A stretch of 64,000 bases of DNA from Staphylococcus ratti. Its GTDB lineage: Bacteria; Bacillota; Bacilli; Staphylococcales; Staphylococcaceae. A model generated the notes under the pieces. It did not search any database. It was not told the origin of the DNA and saw only the letters and a program-made list of their open reading frames with translations. A program made the position numbers and the translations under genes. Below, piece after piece: positions 46,874 through 56,796 of the stretch. Within the stretch, counting starts at the first letter, position 1; each line of letters opens with the position of its first letter. The stretch is taken from assembly GCF_020883535.1 (NCBI RefSeq), contig NZ_CP086654.1, forward strand, positions 1,674,001 through 1,738,000, given 5' to 3'.

Positions 46874-48274
46874 TTATACTAAATACGTCATAAAAGTAGT
46901 CGCTAATCCAAAATAAATCAGCATACTTACAATATCGTTAATCGTTGTAATGAAAGGCCCACTTGCTACAGCTGGGTCAATTCCAATTTTGTTCATAATT
47001 AATGGAATGACAGAACCTATAGTCGTTCCTACTGTCATAGCAATCGTTAAGCTCCCCCCAACAATTAAGCCAAGAAAAGGTTCATGATACAATAATAAAA
47101 TGATAAAAAACAGACTTGTGGCACAGCACACACCTGTTAACAACCCACTCCCTGATTCACGCAACGCAAGTTTAAATTTACTTTTTTCATCAATTTCACC
47201 TGTTGAAATGTTACGTACGGCAACGGCTAAAGATTGTGTTCCAGAGTTTCCAGACATGCCGCTAATAATAGGAATAAATGCAGCGAGCAATGCTACTTTT
47301 TCCAATGTTTCTTCAAAAGAACCTAAAATTGAAGCCGTAATCATCCCGAGTACGGTAAGTATCATTAACCACGGCAATCGTTTTAATGCTGTTTTAACAA
47401 TCGAATCGTCTGTTGAATCGATATCAGATACCCCGGCTAAACGAGAGTAGTCTTCACTCGCCTCTTCATCCATAACGTCGACGATATCATCGATTGTGAT
47501 GATACCTAACAAATGGTTTTGGTAATCTACTACCGGCATCGCAATGAAGTCATAATCTCTCATCGTTTGAGCTACATCTTCTTGGTCATCTGCGACGTTA
47601 GCACTAATAACACGTTCACTCATAATATCTTCAATGTACGTATCATTTTCAGCAACAATTAAATCCCTTAATGAAATAACCCCAACTAATTTTTTTTGCT
47701 CATCTACAACAAAAATAACGTAAATCGTTTCAGCATCTGGAGCTTGTGCTTTAACATGCATCATCGCTTCATGTACAGGTGTGTTAATTGTGAGAGAGAT
47801 AAACTCCGTTGTCATAATACCGCCGGCAGTATCTTCCTCATAATGTAATAACGCTTTAATTTCTTTAGCGTCCTCTTTGTTCATTAACATTAACAAACTT
47901 GCAATTTTACGTTTTGACAGTTGGTTTAAAATATCAACCGCGTTATCATAAGACATATGCTCAAGAATTTGACTCGCATACGTCGCGTTCATTTCCTCAA
48001 ATAAATCTTCATAAGCTTCTTCATCTATCTCTAGATGCTCGAAAAATTCGGCAACTTCTTCGGGTGATAAAAATTGATATATTTTTTGGCGAACATCACT
48101 TTCACTTTCCTCAAAGTACTCACTTTGCTCATAAGAGTGAAGTTCTAAAAAAGCATCACGAAAACCGTCGATATCTGATTCAGTGATAAAGTGATCTAGC
48201 AATGCTTTATCGTACATTTCTTCGTCATCTAAAACGATTTGCTCTTTTTCATCCGTCAATTTTGCCACCTCCAT
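46874..48274 (-). CDS. mgtE: MgtE magnesium transporter
   Basis: 466 residues. Cytoplasmic N-domain (to about 140), two CBS domains (about 150-270: MTTEFISL, RDYDFIAMPVVD), a plug helix and five C-terminal helices with the pore motif SGMSGNSGTQSLAVAVR (about 345-361) and the last-helix Asp (NDIVSM). Gated by intracellular Mg2+. Confidence 0.95.
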   Translation of the reverse strand: MEVAKLTDEKEQIVLDDEEMYDKALLDHFITESDIDGFRDAFLELHSYEQSEYFEESESDVRQKIYQFLSPEEVAEFFEHLEIDEEAYEDLFEEMNATYASQILEHMSYDNAVDILNQLSKRKIASLLMLMNKEDAKEIKALLHYEEDTAGGIMTTEFISLTINTPVHEAMMHVKAQAPDAETIYVIFVVDEQKKLVGVISLRDLIVAENDTYIEDIMSERVISANVADDQEDVAQTMRDYDFIAMPVVDYQNHLLGIITIDDIVDVMDEEASEDYSRLAGVSDIDSTDDSIVKTALKRLPWLMILTVLGMITASILGSFEETLEKVALLAAFIPIISGMSGNSGTQSLAVAVRNISTGEIDEKSKFKLALRESGSGLLTGVCCATSLFFIILLLYHEPFLGLIVGGSLTIAMTVGTTIGSVIPLIMNKIGIDPAVASGPFITTINDIVSMLIYFGLATTFMTYLV

Positions 48275-48285
48275 CTCTCATGTTC

Positions 48286-49140
48286 TTACAAGGTCTTCAA
48301 CTGTTGAGACAAGTCTGGATGACTATTTTTTATATGTAATGATGACTTTGTAATTGGGTGCATAAACTTAATTTCTGCACATTTAAGTAATTGTGTGGCA
48401 TACAGGGGATGCTCATGCCCATATAAACCATCACCAACGATTGGTGCACCTATAAATTGAAAATGCACTCGAATTTGATGTGTTCTTCCCGTTATCAGTT
48501 TAACACGGCATAAAGTATAAGTCTTGAAGTTTTTTATCGGCCAATATAGCGTTTTGGCATATTTTCCTTCTTCTGAAACACAACGCGTTATAATGCTGTC
48601 GTTCTGGCGCGCAATCGGTGCGACGATCTCTCCTGGCTTGGTCAATACCCCTTCACAAATACATTCATAATACTTTTCAATCGTGGTGTGCGTCATTAAA
48701 TGATGTAAATGCCGTGACTTCGCCAAAATAACAATCCCCATCGTGTGACGATCTAATCGGGTAACAATATGAGGAATGCCACGCTCATTTTGCATTTGCA
48801 TGTGCGCTAAAGCTTGTTCTACCAAACTTCTATGTGGATGCTCACGTGAAGGCGCACTGTTTTGTCCTGCTGGCTTAGCAACGATTAAAAGCCATTCGTC
48901 TTCGAAAAGAATATTAAGCGGCTTCGAATATGGTTTTAAACTTGAGCTCGGCACTTCATCAGGCAAGCACACTTCTAACTGATCCCCTTCAATAAGTGTC
49001 GTTCTTACTGTCACAGGTTTTTGATTAACGAGTAAAGCGCCATTTTGCTTAATGGCGCTAATCGTTTTTTTAGAAAACTGATGCTCATATAAAAATGTTT
49101 TAAGCAATGTCTCATTTTGAATTGAATATCGAAAAATCAT
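48286..49140 (-). CDS. RluD-family pseudouridine synthase
   Basis: 284 residues. N-terminal S4-like domain ([18 protein letters not shown]) and catalytic domain with HRLD-equivalent [17 protein letters not shown] (catalytic Asp), plus [21 protein letters not shown]. Modifies rRNA or tRNA uridines; target not determined. Overlaps nadK by 4 bp. Confidence 0.9.
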   Translation of the reverse strand: MIFRYSIQNETLLKTFLYEHQFSKKTISAIKQNGALLVNQKPVTVRTTLIEGDQLEVCLPDEVPSSSLKPYSKPLNILFEDEWLLIVAKPAGQNSAPSREHPHRSLVEQALAHMQMQNERGIPHIVTRLDRHTMGIVILAKSRHLHHLMTHTTIEKYYECICEGVLTKPGEIVAPIARQNDSIITRCVSEEGKYAKTLYWPIKNFKTYTLCRVKLITGRTHQIRVHFQFIGAPIVGDGLYGHEHPLYATQLLKCAEIKFMHPITKSSLHIKNSHPDLSQQLKTL

Positions 49141-49946
49141 AAATCATCGCCACTTGAAATGAATGAGTCGTGTACACGCTTCCAAAATGGGAACGGTCTA
49201 AAACGTGCAAATCGAATTTTTTCATTCGCAACACGATATTGAATCGCATTCACATTTTTATGTTTAATACTGACATGGTCAATCGTCGTCAGTATAGAAT
49301 CATGATTTACAGGTTTAACATGACACGTATGATGCTTAGGCAATACAAGTGGAGAACCTACTGTTCTAAAAACACGGTTATTAATAGAAGCAATTTCCGC
49401 GATTTGAATCGCCTCTAGTGATGGGTGTATCAAAGCGCCACCTAACGCCTTATTATACGCGGTTGAGCCTGATGGCGTAGAAATACATAAACCATCTCCT
49501 CTAAAACGTTCAAAGTGCTGACCACGAATATCTAAATCAACGACAAGTGTTGTTCCATTTTCGGTTTTCATCGTAGCTTCATTCAATGCGAGATGGCGCG
49601 TTTCGTAGCCCTTATCATTATAACGTACTATGATTTCAAGTAATGGATATTCAATCACTTGAAACTCTGAATTATTAATTTCAATGATAAGTTTTTCAAC
49701 TTCATGCGGTAACCAATCTGCATAAAAACCAAGGTGTCCTGTATGAATACCTACAAAGGCACATCTTGAAAGCATATGGCTATACTGGTGGAACGCTTGT
49801 AATAACGTTCCATCTCCACCAACAGAAATTACGATTTCAGGATTTTCTTTATCTTCAATCATTTTGAAATCATACATATGACTCATCATTTTATGCTTTA
49901 ATGCCTCTGATTTAGAGTCACCTTTTGACAAAATTGCGTAACGCAT
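49137..49946 (-). CDS. nadK: NAD kinase
   Basis: 269 residues. Phosphorylates NAD to NADP. Motif GGDGTLL (about 44-50), substrate loop [12 protein letters not shown] and glycine-rich [20 protein letters not shown]. Overlaps the relQ stop by one base. Confidence 0.96.
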   Translation of the reverse strand: MRYAILSKGDSKSEALKHKMMSHMYDFKMIEDKENPEIVISVGGDGTLLQAFHQYSHMLSRCAFVGIHTGHLGFYADWLPHEVEKLIIEINNSEFQVIEYPLLEIIVRYNDKGYETRHLALNEATMKTENGTTLVVDLDIRGQHFERFRGDGLCISTPSGSTAYNKALGGALIHPSLEAIQIAEIASINNRVFRTVGSPLVLPKHHTCHVKPVNHDSILTTIDHVSIKHKNVNAIQYRVANEKIRFARFRPFPFWKRVHDSFISSGDDL

Positions 49947-50590
49947 TACTCCACCCCACGGTTTTCATGCTTATCTGCACGTTTTTTGGAATAAAACTTT
50001 TGAGCTTCTTTAATTTCTTCTTTAATTTCTGACATTTCTTCGTCTAGTAAAAAAGCGGCTTCAGCTGCCCGTTCCAAGCGTTTTTGAATTTCTGGAGGGT
50101 AATCACCATCATACTTATAACGTAATGTATGTTCGATTGTCGCCCAAAAATTCATCGCTAATGTCCGTATTTGGATTTCTGCCAAAATCGTCTTTTGACC
50201 TTCTAACGTTTCGATTGGATATTCAATAATGACATGGTAAGAACGATACCCACTTTGTTTCGTATCTTTGATATAATCACGTTCTTCAACAACTTTGAAA
50301 TCTTTACGTTGACGTAACAATTCAACAACTTTATCAATATCATCCACAAATTGACACATCATACGTAATCCAGCAATGTCATACATTTCTTCACGTAGAC
50401 AGTCAAATGGAATGCCCCTTTTATTTGCCTTGTCAATAATGCTCGTAATCGGTTTGACGCGTCCAGTCACAAATTCAATTGGTGAATTATGTTCTGTAAC
50501 TTGATATTCTTTACGCAAACCTTTGAGTTTGATTTTGAGTTCATCAATCGCTTGACGATAAGGCGCTAGAAAAATTTCCCATTGGTTCAT
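49946..50590 (-). CDS. relQ: RelQ, small alarmone synthetase
   Basis: 214 residues, single (p)ppGpp synthetase domain without hydrolase or TGS/ACT. RelA/SpoT motifs [15 protein letters not shown] (about 66-80) and [15 protein letters not shown] (about 142-156); C-terminal tetramerisation helices. Makes pppGpp/ppGpp under cell-wall and alkaline stress in S. aureus. First gene of the relQ-nadK-rluD-mgtE-cpaA run. Confidence 0.95.
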   Translation of the reverse strand: MNQWEIFLAPYRQAIDELKIKLKGLRKEYQVTEHNSPIEFVTGRVKPITSIIDKANKRGIPFDCLREEMYDIAGLRMMCQFVDDIDKVVELLRQRKDFKVVEERDYIKDTKQSGYRSYHVIIEYPIETLEGQKTILAEIQIRTLAMNFWATIEHTLRYKYDGDYPPEIQKRLERAAEAAFLLDEEMSEIKEEIKEAQKFYSKKRADKHENRGVE

Positions 50591-50606
50591 CTTACCTCAC
50601 TCCGCT

Positions 50607-50954
50607 TCATACTAATTCGAATGTTTCTTCAACGGCAGCCACAAATTCATTTCCGTAATTGGAATTTCCTTCGATATTATCTAATAAATAGTCCAATTCA
50701 TCTTTGAATTGCGTTAACACTAACGTATCATTAATGATAATTGGTTTATCTTTATGCTTATGTAACATGGACCATGTTTCTTGAACAAAAATCAAGTACG
50801 AAAACGAAGAACCATTATCCATTAAATAAACAAACGAAAAATTATCACTGTCTACTATCATTTGACCGACTTCTGATAATCCTTCCGTAGATTGATCGGT
50901 GTAACACAACACTTGATCATCTTGGATTTTGATTTCATTGACATAAATACGCAT
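50607..50954 (-). CDS. UPF0738 family protein
   Basis: 115 residues from ATG 50954 (AGGAGGAG 6 nt upstream; the frame extends 14 codons more). Matches the staphylococcal UPF0738/YjbL-type proteins: [32 protein letters not shown] and [16 protein letters not shown]. Function unknown. 16 bp upstream of relQ, same strand. Confidence 0.85.
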   Translation of the reverse strand: MRIYVNEIKIQDDQVLCYTDQSTEGLSEVGQMIVDSDNFSFVYLMDNGSSFSYLIFVQETWSMLHKHKDKPIIINDTLVLTQFKDELDYLLDNIEGNSNYGNEFVAAVEETFELV

Positions 50955-51150
50955 ACGTTCTCCTCCTAGATGTCCAATATGCGCTGAGCTGACCACTCAC
51001 ATTGACATCTTAAATTTTCTATGAGGCAAATAGCCTTATCATAATACAGTTTAACATAATTCTTTGCGCGACTCATCGTCTATCTCTCGGTAATAAATAC
51101 TTTTAAACATCGATCAACTTAGGCATAATACTGATTAAGGAGTGACGTAT

Positions 51151-51747
51151 ATGGCAATAGAACGAGAAATTGAATTCAAACAACTTTTAGATTTTTCAAG
51201 CTATAAAAGCATTAAAGCAACTTATTTTAAAGAAGCAATCCCTTTTACTCAAATTAATTATTATATCGATACACCAGATTTTCAAATCCAATCACAAAAA
51301 ATGGCATTGCGCATTAGAGAAAAATCAAACCATTCGTTAGAAATGACATTAAAAGTCCCAGACACCATCGGCCTTAATGAGTATAATTTTGACACGCACA
51401 TCTCACCCAAAAGCAATCAATATATAGAGGTATCGCAAATACCTGAAGCGATTCAAAAAGTTCTTATCGAAAAAAATGTCGCGGTTCAAAAACTTCAAGT
51501 TTTAGGCGACCTCAAAACACACCGTTTCGAAAAGCACATTAATGATGGTTTGTTGGTGCTCGATCATAGTTGTTACTTAGGTAAGGAAGATTATGAATTA
51601 GAATTTGAAGTGACAGATTACGAACAAGGAAAAAAATCATTTGAAACGTTATTAAGTCAATTCGATTTAACACATACCGAACCTAAAAATAAAGTGCGTC
51701 GCTTTTTCGAATATCAAGCAACGCTCAATTATAATGACAAGGAATAG
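51151..51747 (+). CDS. CYTH-domain protein (YjbK-like)
   Basis: 198 residues from ATG 51151 (AAGGAG at 51137-51142). CYTH tunnel fold: EREIEFKQLL (ExExK), MALRIREK, EMTLKVP, ELEFEV. Acts on triphosphates; inorganic tripolyphosphate hydrolysis is a common activity. Divergent from the relQ operon; the yjbK-yjbI-yjbH neighbourhood is as in Bacillus. Confidence 0.88.
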   Translation: MAIEREIEFKQLLDFSSYKSIKATYFKEAIPFTQINYYIDTPDFQIQSQKMALRIREKSNHSLEMTLKVPDTIGLNEYNFDTHISPKSNQYIEVSQIPEAIQKVLIEKNVAVQKLQVLGDLKTHRFEKHINDGLLVLDHSCYLGKEDYELEFEVTDYEQGKKSFETLLSQFDLTHTEPKNKVRRFFEYQATLNYNDKE

Positions 51748-51831
51748 CATCGTATAAGTGTTTTTGCTTTGATATGTAAAAATTCATGTTATTATTTATA
51801 TATATCAAAACTAACGCATTAAGGTGATAAC

Positions 51832-52203
51832 ATGCCCCCAACGCCCTATGAAATCATCGGTCAAGAAGCATTAAATGACATGATTGATCACTTTTATACA
51901 CTTGTTGAACAAGATGATAGAATTAATCACTTATTTCCTGGTGATTTTAAAGAGACAAGTCGCAAGCAAAAACAATTTCTTACCCAGTTTTTAGGAGGTC
52001 CAAATCTCTATACTGAAGAACATGGACACCCTATGTTACGTCAAAGACACTTACCGTTCAAAATTGACGAACATGCTAAAGAAGCTTGGCTAGAAAATAT
52101 GCATATCGCTATTAAAACGGCACAACTCCCTCATGGTGTTGATGAGTATTTATACGAGCGTTTAAAGTTAACTGCAGCACATATGGTTAACACAGAATAT
52201 TAA
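51832..52203 (+). CDS. Truncated hemoglobin, group II
   Basis: 123 residues. 2-over-2 globin with YjbI-type features: DHFYTLVEQDD, FLGGPNLYTEEHGHPMLRQRH (distal/E-F region and proximal His in the RQRHLPF segment) and WLENMHIA. O2/NO chemistry is the family role. 14 bp ahead of yjbH, so co-transcribed. Confidence 0.9.
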   Translation: MPPTPYEIIGQEALNDMIDHFYTLVEQDDRINHLFPGDFKETSRKQKQFLTQFLGGPNLYTEEHGHPMLRQRHLPFKIDEHAKEAWLENMHIAIKTAQLPHGVDEYLYERLKLTAAHMVNTEY

Positions 52204-52217
52204 TTGTAGGTGAAAAC

Positions 52218-53012
52218 ATGACGAAAGAATTAAGAGCTGTTGTTCATAGTTGTCAAGAAGAGTCCAATGCGAACCTCTCTCCTGTGAGCAAAATTGAAAT
52301 TTATTCTTTTTTCGATCCTTTTAGCAAAGATAGTTTTAAATTATCTGCCGTTTTATCGAAATTAAAAATTGAATACAGCCAATATATCCGTATTCGTCAT
52401 ATTCTTAACCCTTCATTACGTGTATTGACGAAATGTCAGGCTCAAAGTACATCAGATAGAGATAACATTGCATTAGCATTTAAAGCAGCGGAATTGCAAG
52501 GGCGTGCACGTGCACATCGTTTTATGCACCTCATTCAAAACGAAATCATCCCGAAACCAGACATTGTTACTGAAGAGATGATTTCTAAATGTATCATAAA
52601 TGCTGGCTTGGACTTTGAGGTCTATCAAGAAGATTTAACACATGGTAATTTGCGTGAAAGCTTAAAAGTAGATTTGCATATTGCGCGTGAAATGGATGTA
52701 GAATTGGCACCTTCACTCGTATTTTTTAATGAAGATATTCAAGAAGAAGGCTTGAAGGTTGAGGGGTTGTACCCGTATCATATTTATACGTATATCATTA
52801 ATGAGATGATGGGAAACCAAATCGAAAAACAGTTGCCACCGAAATTAGCAGAATACATTCATCAGAAGCAACTCGTTACAGAAGAAGAACTATTAACCAT
52901 TTACGAGTGGCCAGAAAAAACGCTAAAAAAAGAACTTAAAAAGCTGCTTTTACAACAGAAGATTGAAAAAATAAAATATCCAGGCGGCGAATTTTGGAAG
53001 TCAAAAATGTAA
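52218..53012 (+). CDS. yjbH: YjbH, ClpXP adaptor for Spx
   Basis: 264 residues. DsbA/thioredoxin-like adaptor that binds Spx and hands it to ClpXP. The first part reads YSFFDPFSKDSFKLSAVLSK with no CxxC in the active-site position, as in other staphylococcal YjbH; a Cys is at residue 12. C-terminal domain from about 200. The substrate, Spx, is encoded at 60.8 kb in this window. Confidence 0.93.
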   Translation: MTKELRAVVHSCQEESNANLSPVSKIEIYSFFDPFSKDSFKLSAVLSKLKIEYSQYIRIRHILNPSLRVLTKCQAQSTSDRDNIALAFKAAELQGRARAHRFMHLIQNEIIPKPDIVTEEMISKCIINAGLDFEVYQEDLTHGNLRESLKVDLHIAREMDVELAPSLVFFNEDIQEEGLKVEGLYPYHIYTYIINEMMGNQIEKQLPPKLAEYIHQKQLVTEEELLTIYEWPEKTLKKELKKLLLQQKIEKIKYPGGEFWKSKM

Positions 53013-53061
53013 ACATTTAAAAGGTATGAACACTTTTATGTATAGATTACGTTAAATATAA

Positions 53062-53108
53062 AGATCATTTGAACTGTCTAACACAGCATTCAAATGATCT
53101 ATATTTTT
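53062..53108 (+). terminator. Terminator of yjbH
   Basis: AGATCATTTGAA / TTCAAATGATCT stem followed by ATATTTTTT. Confidence 0.85.
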
Positions 53109-53190
53109 TCGTTCTTGGCGATACACCGATGTGTTTCATAGCATACATCGCATGACGATTGAGTGTAATGTGATTTTGTATAAAAAGCAG

Positions 53191-53312
53191 AAGAGTGGAA
53201 CGCTATTCATGAATCTTTGAGCCAATTCGTTAGCTCGCTATAAGCTTTTTAATCGCTTATTCATGATGACCAACATTTGAAATTAATCAACAAATGTTAA
53301 AGTTCCACTCTT
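53191..53312. repeat. Nested inverted repeats
   Basis: Outer arms AAGAGTGGAAC (53191-53201) and GTTCCACTCTT (53302-53312) enclose an inner hairpin AACATTTG / CAAATGTT and an ATTCATGA / TCATGA pair. Looks like a mobile-repeat or structured RNA rather than a simple terminator. Confidence 0.6.
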
Positions 53313-53444
53313 CGCTATAAAAGATGAAATTCTAAGCTTTTAACTTACCATTTTTGTAATACGTTTTATGCGTATATACTCCTAAAAGCAAAATAACATT
53401 ACCGTTTCCATCAGATTAAACATGCCTCTCATTTTCGTTCCAGG

Positions 53445-53855
53445 TTAAAAATTATTCGTTTTTATCTTTTGAATTGCACGGAATAAAAACGTGATAAAAG
53501 CCGTTAAAATAAACTGTTGAAAAAAGAGTCCAAGGTAAGTCCCAAACCCTATATTTTTACTAAATTCAAACGTCGAAGTCGCACTTTGATTGGTGTTATT
53601 TTCAATGCTTTGCATAGGCGCATAACTTAGCAAGATATACATTAATAATGCATAAAAAATTCCAACTACAAATACGATGAACCATTTATATTTCGTTTTT
53701 GATGCGATTCTTGCACCCAATAAAGCTAACAAAACCGTCGGTACTACTTGTCCAAACAGCATAAATTGAAAAATATTTAATTTAGCCATAATTAATAAAC
53801 ATGAAACATAAGCAATAACTGTTGCGACAAGTAAGATATAATCCCATTTTTTCAT
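53445..53855 (-). CDS. Hypothetical membrane protein of the ABC operon
   Basis: 136 residues, four predicted helices (about 5-24, 29-48, 58-78, 105-128) with a polar loop (QSIENNTNQSATS). No family recognised. 23 bp downstream of the CPBP gene and probably part of the same transcript; immunity or transport accessory role is a guess. Confidence 0.65.
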   Translation of the reverse strand: MKKWDYILLVATVIAYVSCLLIMAKLNIFQFMLFGQVVPTVLLALLGARIASKTKYKWFIVFVVGIFYALLMYILLSYAPMQSIENNTNQSATSTFEFSKNIGFGTYLGLFFQQFILTAFITFLFRAIQKIKTNNF

Positions 53856-53878
53856 TTCGTATGTCTCCCATTAATCCA

Positions 53879-54499
53879 CTATATATAGTTTAAAACGATG
53901 TTCCACATTGCATGTGCGGAAGTTGCTGAAAAAATATTCCCTGTTTTTTCAACGATAAAATATAAAATAAATGATACTGGTAGTCTAAACATTAAATTAT
54001 CAATAAAGGCACTTTCAGGATGGCCTATATAACTGAATATAAGTCCTTGTAACAAACAAATGATCAGTCGATGCGTAAGCCAGTGTTCTAATATACGAGG
54101 CACTAATAATCTGTAAACATATTCTTCTTCTCACGCGATTAAATAATTCAACATAATAAACATGAGTAAGATTAGAAATGCATCTTCACTAATTTGAAAG
54201 TAATATAGCACACTAACGATAATCATTATTTGCAAACTATAAAGCTTTAAATGTTTAACTGTAAAAATCTCTTTTTTTACTATTGTAATGACATTGATTT
54301 TATTCAAAACGTATCCTATCGCAAGCGCACTCAGAGCGAAGCATAGTCTTTCCCCGTACATTTGCGTCACCATACTAGGTGTTGGAATGACAAATGAAAA
54401 AATAGCAACACCTATCATCAAAGACATGACAGGTAGCAATGCTGTGCCAATTAAAATAATAAGAATTTCTAAGTTTGATAACTTTTTATGTGCTGTCAC
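53879..54499 (-). pseudogene. CPBP intramembrane protease, interrupted by TGA
   Basis: One frame reads about 122 codons of helices ending MLNYLIA, then TGA (at about 54132-54134), then EEEYVYRLLVPRIL and further helices to HAMWNIVLNYI. Joined, this is a full about 205-residue CPBP (Abi) protease whose motif 1 (EExxxYR) lies directly after the stop, and whose His motif (SAHAMWN) is kept. A single nonsense change is the simplest explanation; sequencing error or readthrough is possible. Confidence 0.75.
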
Positions 54500-55659
54500 T
54501 ACTTCATACCTTCTATTACATTTTTATTCGCCGCAACCATTGCAGGTAAAATACTAAACACAACACCTAAACATGCATTGATGACTAATGTAATTATTAC
54601 TTGCATCACAGACACTGTTGCTACCATTCCAGAAAGGTTCATTAAAATAATAAACACCAATGCCGCAGCGACACCTATCAAACCTCCAATAGTAGAAAGC
54701 AACGTCCCTTCGATAAGATAAGACATATAAATTTGTGATTTTTTTGCTCCTAATGCTCGCCTGATTGCAATTTCCTTACTTCTCTCGTTTACAGTTGAAA
54801 ACATGGCATTCATAACGCCAAATCCCGCTACAAAAATCGATATACTTGATAAAATAGCTATAAAATTAAGAATCGTGTTCGTTTCATTTTTAGTATCTTC
54901 ATAAACTTGTACATTATCGATAAAATCATAAGTACCTTTTTCTTTATTAACCCCGTGTTCATCTAGTATCGCTAACATTTTATAAATCGTACCTGATTCG
55001 TTTGTTGATACATCCATTTGGTCATAAAAAATATGATTTTTTAATAGTTGCTGCTCTGTTTTATTCGACAAGATAAGGTCAGGCAGTACTTCTTTCACAG
55101 CTGAACTTTGGTAAATTGTGTCTATTTTATATTGTTGCTTTCCGATTGTTAACGTTTCTCCTAAATAACGCTGAATGTTATCATTTCTAGATAAACGCTT
55201 AAGCGCTTTATCACTGATGGCAATTTGATTTGCTTTTGTTGTCTCTTGAATCTTTTTGCCCATTAATACTTCAGGTAACCCGACTTGATTTTCGCTCAAA
55301 TTATCTTCAGTTCTAAAGCTTAAATTTTGACGTTGTTGTTGAAATTCAGTAGGAATTACTTTGCCATAAGAGCTAGAAATTAATTTAGGTTGAAACCCTA
55401 TTTCTTTTTCGATTAAACTGCGATCCTTATCTGTGAAACCTTCTAAATCTAACTTATTATGCGGTGTAAATGTTAATGACGTTGTATTTTTGTCTATATT
55501 GAGTCCTTCAGACAAAGAATTAAATGTATACGTTTGACTTGATAATACAATTAAAACGACAAATGTTGCTATTCCTATAGCGATAGACGTTAGAATACTT
55601 TGCCTTTTATTACGTTTTAACAATTTTATTACATCTTTAAAAATTTTATAGTGTTTCAC
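54499..55659 (-). CDS. MacB/FtsX-type ABC permease
   Basis: 386 residues: first helix at about 20-42, large extracytoplasmic domain (to about 255), then three C-terminal helices with the FtsX cytoplasmic motif ERSKEIAIRRALGAKKSQI (about 292-310). Type VII ABC systems of this form export or sense peptides and antibiotics. Overlaps the ATPase gene by 14 bp. Confidence 0.88.
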   Translation of the reverse strand: MKHYKIFKDVIKLLKRNKRQSILTSIAIGIATFVVLIVLSSQTYTFNSLSEGLNIDKNTTSLTFTPHNKLDLEGFTDKDRSLIEKEIGFQPKLISSSYGKVIPTEFQQQRQNLSFRTEDNLSENQVGLPEVLMGKKIQETTKANQIAISDKALKRLSRNDNIQRYLGETLTIGKQQYKIDTIYQSSAVKEVLPDLILSNKTEQQLLKNHIFYDQMDVSTNESGTIYKMLAILDEHGVNKEKGTYDFIDNVQVYEDTKNETNTILNFIAILSSISIFVAGFGVMNAMFSTVNERSKEIAIRRALGAKKSQIYMSYLIEGTLLSTIGGLIGVAAALVFIILMNLSGMVATVSVMQVIITLVINACLGVVFSILPAMVAANKNVIEGMK

Positions 55660-56338
55660 GTTTCGTACCTAATTTCTCGATTAATTTGCCATCTTTTATT
55701 TCTAAAATTTTAGAACTATAATGCGCAACTTCTGGGTCGTGTGTCACTAAAATAATCGTTTTCCCTTCGTTGTTAAGTTGCACCAAAACATTTAAAATTT
55801 CGTCTCTTGTTTGTACATCCAGTGCGCCTGTTGGTTCATCCGCTATAATCAATTTGGGGTTATTGATGAGCGCTCTTATAATTGCCACCCTCTGCTTTTG
55901 CCCCCCGGAAAGGTTTTGTGGATAGTCATTTAATTTCTCCATCACGCCTAAACGTTGAGCTAATTGTTCTATCTTTTTAAAGTCTATTTTATGTTTGGAA
56001 TATAAAAATGGCAGTTCAATATTTTCTCTTACTTTATATTCATCAATGAGGTTAAAGTGCTGGAATATAAAACCGATATAATTATTTCTATATTCTGACA
56101 ATTTATCATCGCTCATTGTATTAACATGTGTTCCATTAAATTGATACTCACCTTCATAGTCTGAATCAAGTAATCCTAAAATATTAATCAGTGTGGATTT
56201 TCCGACCCCTGACGTTCCCATAATTGAGATAAATTCACCCTCTTGAATGGTTAAGTCGATATGATGAAGCACACGATTGCTTTCAGCGCCGTTTCTATAA
56301 TCCTTTTTCAAACCTATACATTCTATAATTGCATTCAT
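55646..56338 (-). CDS. MacB/LolD-type ABC ATPase
   Basis: 230 residues. Walker A GTSGVGKST (about 43-51), signature LSGGQKQRV, Walker B LIIADEPTGALD, H-loop LVTHD. First gene of the ATPase-permease-CPBP-membrane protein operon. Likely peptide export or bacteriocin protection, from family and CPBP context. Confidence 0.9.
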   Translation of the reverse strand: MNAIIECIGLKKDYRNGAESNRVLHHIDLTIQEGEFISIMGTSGVGKSTLINILGLLDSDYEGEYQFNGTHVNTMSDDKLSEYRNNYIGFIFQHFNLIDEYKVRENIELPFLYSKHKIDFKKIEQLAQRLGVMEKLNDYPQNLSGGQKQRVAIIRALINNPKLIIADEPTGALDVQTRDEILNVLVQLNNEGKTIILVTHDPEVAHYSSKILEIKDGKLIEKLGTKRETL

Positions 56339-56597
56339 TTTGCACCTCTCTTCAATACATCATCACTCTCTCGTTACATCTATCATACTGAATACTAGAA
56401 CGGCAGAAAATACTTATTGTCCGAAATTTAAAAAATAGACATATTTAATTTAATTAAGTACCTAAATGTGCATTTTTGTACATCTTAAAGATGTAAAAGA
56501 TGAGGTATTTTTACTATTTAGGTATTATTTTTACATTAGAATGATTAAACTTAAGAAAGTTTTCATACATATATATTTATGAGGTAAATAAGAAGAT
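56339..56597. other. Upstream region of the ABC operon
   Basis: AT-rich, no gene seen. Contains a 17-bp perfect palindrome (56479-56495) inside a wider dyad TACCTAAAT / ATTTAGGTA (about 56458-56523). Confidence 0.45.
56479..56495. promoter_or_regulatory. Palindrome upstream of ABC operon, possible operator
   Basis: TACATCTTAAAGATGTA, an odd-length palindrome with 8-bp half-sites about 140 bp upstream of the ATPase ATG. Could be a binding site for a dimeric repressor or part of an RNA hairpin. No regulator gene adjoins. Confidence 0.35.
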
Positions 56598-56695
56598 AAA
56601 AAAAAACGCCGTGTTCTGACACGGCGCTAAACAAAGGGGATGGGAGAAATTTTTCACTTCAAACAAAGGGGTATGTTTGTTATGTGATTAATTTC
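56598..56695 (-). ncRNA. rsaE: RsaE (RoxS) regulatory RNA
   Basis: On the minus strand: GAAATTAATCACATAAC, CATACCCCTTTG, TTTGAAGTGAAAAATTTCTC, CCATCCCCTTTG and a terminator AGCGCCGTGT...ACACGGCG-T8. This matches the S. aureus RsaE sequence, including the two C-rich single-stranded UCCC-type motifs that pair with ribosome sites of central-metabolism mRNAs. TATTAT (-10) is at 56702-56707. Location next to pepF is the same as in S. aureus. Confidence 0.9.
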
Positions 56696-56796
56696 ATGCT
56701 CATAATATATCACGTGTTTACAAACGATTCAACCCTTTAGCAACTAAAAATGCAACTTTTCACAAATCCGCCATATTGTAAACGGATACACTATTC

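Larger units (their letters stand above)
53013..53444. other. Intergenic region with terminator and nested hairpins
   Basis: No gene. Contains the yjbH terminator and an unusual nested dyad at 53191-53312. Confidence 0.5.
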
